NCBI RefSeq assembly: GCF_037975245.1
Contig: NC_092576.1
Coordinates: forward strand, 21,639,611-21,703,610
Direction: 5' to 3'
Origin: Apostichopus japonicus
Taxonomy: Eukaryota; Echinodermata; Holothuroidea; Aspidochirotida; Stichopodidae
Length of the DNA stretch: 64,000 bases
Program-made: the position numbers and the translations under genes
Shown here: piece by piece, positions 63,901 to 64,000 of the stretch
Position numbering within the stretch: position 1 is the first letter of the stretch
Layout of the letters: each line of letters opens with the position of its first letter
The notes under the pieces: model-generated
Seen by the model: only the letters and a program-made list of their open reading frames with translations
Databases searched by the model: none
What the model was told of the DNA's origin: nothing

Positions 63901-64000
63901 TAGTACAGTAGTTTAGTTGTGCTGCCTATTGGTATGTTACACACATGACGTACTTTGTGTGTGCTGTTACTATTACCTGCTTATTTCCTCATGCACACTA
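48940..64000 (+). CDS. PLEKHF: Phafin: pleckstrin homology and FYVE domain protein (PLEKHF1/2-like), 5' part
   Basis: Three coding exons in the window (48940-48955, 54051-54115, 63698-63835) join in frame into the first 73 residues; the rest lies beyond the right edge. The product starts MVDRLVHSPANRKRISVVED, continues RFGSSGQPLAVPGRVLVGEG and VLTKLCRKKTKPRMFFLFND, and ends ILVYGNIVIHKKK. Human PLEKHF2 begins MVDRLANSEANTRRISIVEN and has the same GRVLIGEGVLTKLCRKK and FFLFNDILVYGNIVI. The visible part is the N-terminal segment and the first strands of the PH domain; the FYVE domain should follow. Phafins bind PtdIns3P on endosomes and lysosomes and act in trafficking, autophagy and macropinocytosis. 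Whether it is orthologous to PLEKHF1 or 2 cannot be said; an invertebrate probably has one gene. Introns are 5.1 and 9.6 kb and filled with repeats. Confidence 0.93.
49541..50089. mobile_element. 549-bp inverted-repeat element with repeated ACGTCCC/GGGACGT motifs
   Basis: Starts CCAGTCAAAACGTCCCTTTA and ends with its reverse complement through GACTGG (at least 22 bp perfect). Inside each arm the motif TCAAAACGTCCC / GGGACGTTTTGG recurs four to six times. TA-like flanks (CTTA left, ATAC right) would suit a Tc1/mariner-type element but are not conclusive. No transposase. In PLEKHF intron 1. Confidence 0.75.
50293..50322. repeat. CATA microsatellite
   Basis: About seven tandem ACAT/CATA units. 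Confidence 0.92.
50525..51150 (-). mobile_element. Non-LTR retrotransposon reverse transcriptase fossil (CR1/L2-like)
   Basis: Minus-strand translation gives KVTEEEVRHKFRKIIPSKA, VGPDNLSP, then SIPSIWKQSCIIPVPKN, LRPIALTSVVKKTCERLVL and DPLQLAYSKNCCTEDAI. These are the K-A-GPD, VPKK, DYRPVALTS and DPLQFAYR-STDDA blocks before the RT active site in CR1, L2 and related LINEs. The YADD region and everything 3' are missing. A G-run of about 16 at 50872-50888 (C on the coding strand) interrupts the protein after NLSP. Dead fragment in PLEKHF intron 1. Confidence 0.8.
51632..52141 (-). repeat. Dispersed repeat, copy 2
   Basis: Inverted counterpart of 24745-25522 without the nested insert. No protein recognised. 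Confidence 0.65.
52142..53020. other. PLEKHF intron 1, right part
   Basis: No supported exon. A palindrome-like CAGGGGCGCAAGCCCC at about 52235 and a CCCTCC-rich tract at 52385-52480 are the only marked features. Confidence 0.35.
53024..54015. repeat. 30-bp minisatellite, about 33 copies, abutting PLEKHF exon 2
   Basis: Unit ATGGGGTTGTTGCCTTGGTC followed by TGTGACCTGG, extremely regular, with variants at a few fixed sites (CTGTGAC/GTGTGAC, TTGCC/TTACC, GGATGG/GGGTGG). The period is a multiple of three, so two + frames and one - frame stay open for over 300 codons (WMGLLPWSVT, DGVVALVCDL and IQVTDQGNNP repeats). They lack any other gene signal and are artefacts. The array ends 35 bp before exon 2. 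Confidence 0.93.
54051..54115 (+). CDS. PLEKHF: PLEKHF coding exon 2
   Basis: Encodes (V)HSPANRKRISVVEDRFGSSG and Q. Acceptor CTTTTTGTTTACAG, donor GGTCAG|GTAAAG. Phase 1 in, phase 0 out. Confidence 0.93.
54116..56090. other. PLEKHF intron 2, first part
   Basis: AT-rich sequence with no supported exon or recognised repeat. Confidence 0.4.
56096..56240. repeat. Short duplication of a 40-bp motif
   Basis: ACAACCGTTAGGCGGCTTTG then GTCTATAGGAATACT at about 56100 recurs with few changes at about 56207, 107 bp away. Confidence 0.7.
56631..56777 (-). repeat. 14-bp tandem array A (3' tail of the LINE)
   Basis: About ten copies of TACATGTAGGCTGG. Directly adjoins the 3' end of the minus-strand LINE, so it reads as that element's tandem-repeat tail (CCAGCCTACATGTA on the coding strand). 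Confidence 0.9.
56778..60298 (-). mobile_element. Near full-length APE-type non-LTR retrotransposon (LINE), RTE-like
   Basis: Read leftwards, one ORF in several frames encodes an APE-like endonuclease followed by reverse transcriptase. Endonuclease signs: STFNTRTLN, EIICIKEHRI, NPANTIISCYSPTNAS, GGDMNAKIG, AQLDFIFVRSKW and GSDHRILTC. RT signs: IVPLPKKGN, NYRGISLTPMAAKLYNKLIL, QNGFRKGRSTAGH, FVDFRKAFDSIHR, GVLQGDTLAPFLF and LDFADDIVL with both catalytic Asp. The tail (NYKYLGSLV, SVIMYGSDTWTV, ELYG) ends at TSVD, about nine bases from the 14-bp tail, so there is almost no 3' UTR. Frame shifts near 59265, 57450 and 57240 break the ORF. A GC-rich 5' leader spans about 59640-60298. Clade RTE or a relative; I could not check. 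It lies in PLEKHF intron 2, antisense to it. Confidence 0.88.
60299..60434 (-). repeat. 14-bp tandem array B
   Basis: About ten copies of TACATGTAGGCTGG between the 5' end of the long LINE copy and the 3' end of the truncated copy; it serves as the latter's tail. Confidence 0.9.
60435..60880 (-). mobile_element. 5'-truncated second LINE copy
   Basis: 446 bp virtually identical to 56778-57223 (one difference noticed, C at 57013 against A in this copy, an Arg-to-Leu change). It encodes the C-terminal SVIMYGSDTWTV to TSVD part. The 5' junction goes straight into array C. Near identity means the two copies are very young or arose in one event. Confidence 0.9.
60881..60980 (-). repeat. 14-bp tandem array C
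   Basis: About seven copies of AGGCTGGTACATGT on the 5' side of the truncated LINE copy, ending in GTAGGTATG. Confidence 0.9.
60981..62380. other. PLEKHF intron 2, right part
   Basis: No supported exon and no recognised repeat. Confidence 0.4.
62384..62790 (+). repeat. Minisatellite, 28-bp unit, about 14 copies
   Basis: Unit GACAAGCACCACACTACTGG then GAAAATGT, with variants CATCACAC, GAATATGT and AAATTTGA. In PLEKHF intron 2. Confidence 0.92.
62791..63697. other. PLEKHF intron 2, end
   Basis: AT-rich; nothing recognised before the acceptor of exon 3. Confidence 0.4.
63698..63835 (+). CDS. PLEKHF: PLEKHF coding exon 3 (start of PH domain)
   Basis: 46 codons in phase 0 from PLAVPGRVLVGEG to NIVIHKKK. 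Acceptor TTGATTTGCAG, donor AAGAAG|GTATGT. The next exon is outside the window. Confidence 0.95.

Overview
This is AT-rich, intron-rich animal DNA that is crowded with minisatellites and decayed transposons. Gene content (UBE2T, RNASEK, a phafin), long repeat-filled introns and the repeat types suggest a marine invertebrate deuterostome. An echinoderm such as a sea cucumber is my best guess, but that is inference and not proven by the sequence.

Three conserved genes can be read exon by exon from their proteins and splice sites. (1) UBE2T, the ubiquitin-conjugating enzyme of the Fanconi anaemia pathway, + strand, six coding exons from 26156 to 41212, complete, 214 residues, catalytic Cys86. 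(2) RNASEK, the small two-helix V-ATPase-associated protein, - strand, two coding exons between 46261 and 43939, 91 residues, read in a frame hidden beneath longer spurious frames. (3) PLEKHF (phafin, PH plus FYVE endosomal adaptor), + strand, a 16-nt first coding exon at 48940, second at 54051, third at 63698, continuing beyond the window. UBE2T and RNASEK converge on a 48-bp minisatellite. RNASEK and PLEKHF diverge from a 2.7-kb spacer that holds an array of CArG-box repeats and an array of CTTAAG-centred palindromes.

The left 25 kb is mostly repeats. It holds a hAT transposase fragment at the left edge, an uncertain gene or fossil at about 3.1-4.9 kb, loose candidate exons at 5.3, 6.2-6.6 and 9.5 kb, a 399-bp inverted-repeat element (7607), an eight-copy 123-bp array split by a 640-bp hAT-like element with an exact 8-bp target duplication (15424), a tRNA-like block (19041), a U2-snRNA-like motif (21802) and a 497-bp element (23529) whose second copy lies inverted inside the RNASEK intron.

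The UBE2T introns hold minisatellites with units of about 59, 52, 42 and 50/65 bp. The 42-bp one reverses orientation at 30236. They also hold a 284-bp hAT-like element and a 3-kb tandem array (about 400-bp unit) dense in AGGTCA half-sites. The PLEKHF introns hold a CR1/L2-like reverse transcriptase fossil, a 549-bp inverted-repeat element, a 33-copy 30-bp array ending 35 bp before a splice acceptor, and a near-complete APE-type non-LTR retrotransposon (56778-60298, - strand). That retrotransposon ends in a 14-bp tandem tail and sits directly beside a second, 5'-truncated copy with its own tail. No bacterial, CRISPR, phage or rRNA features were seen.
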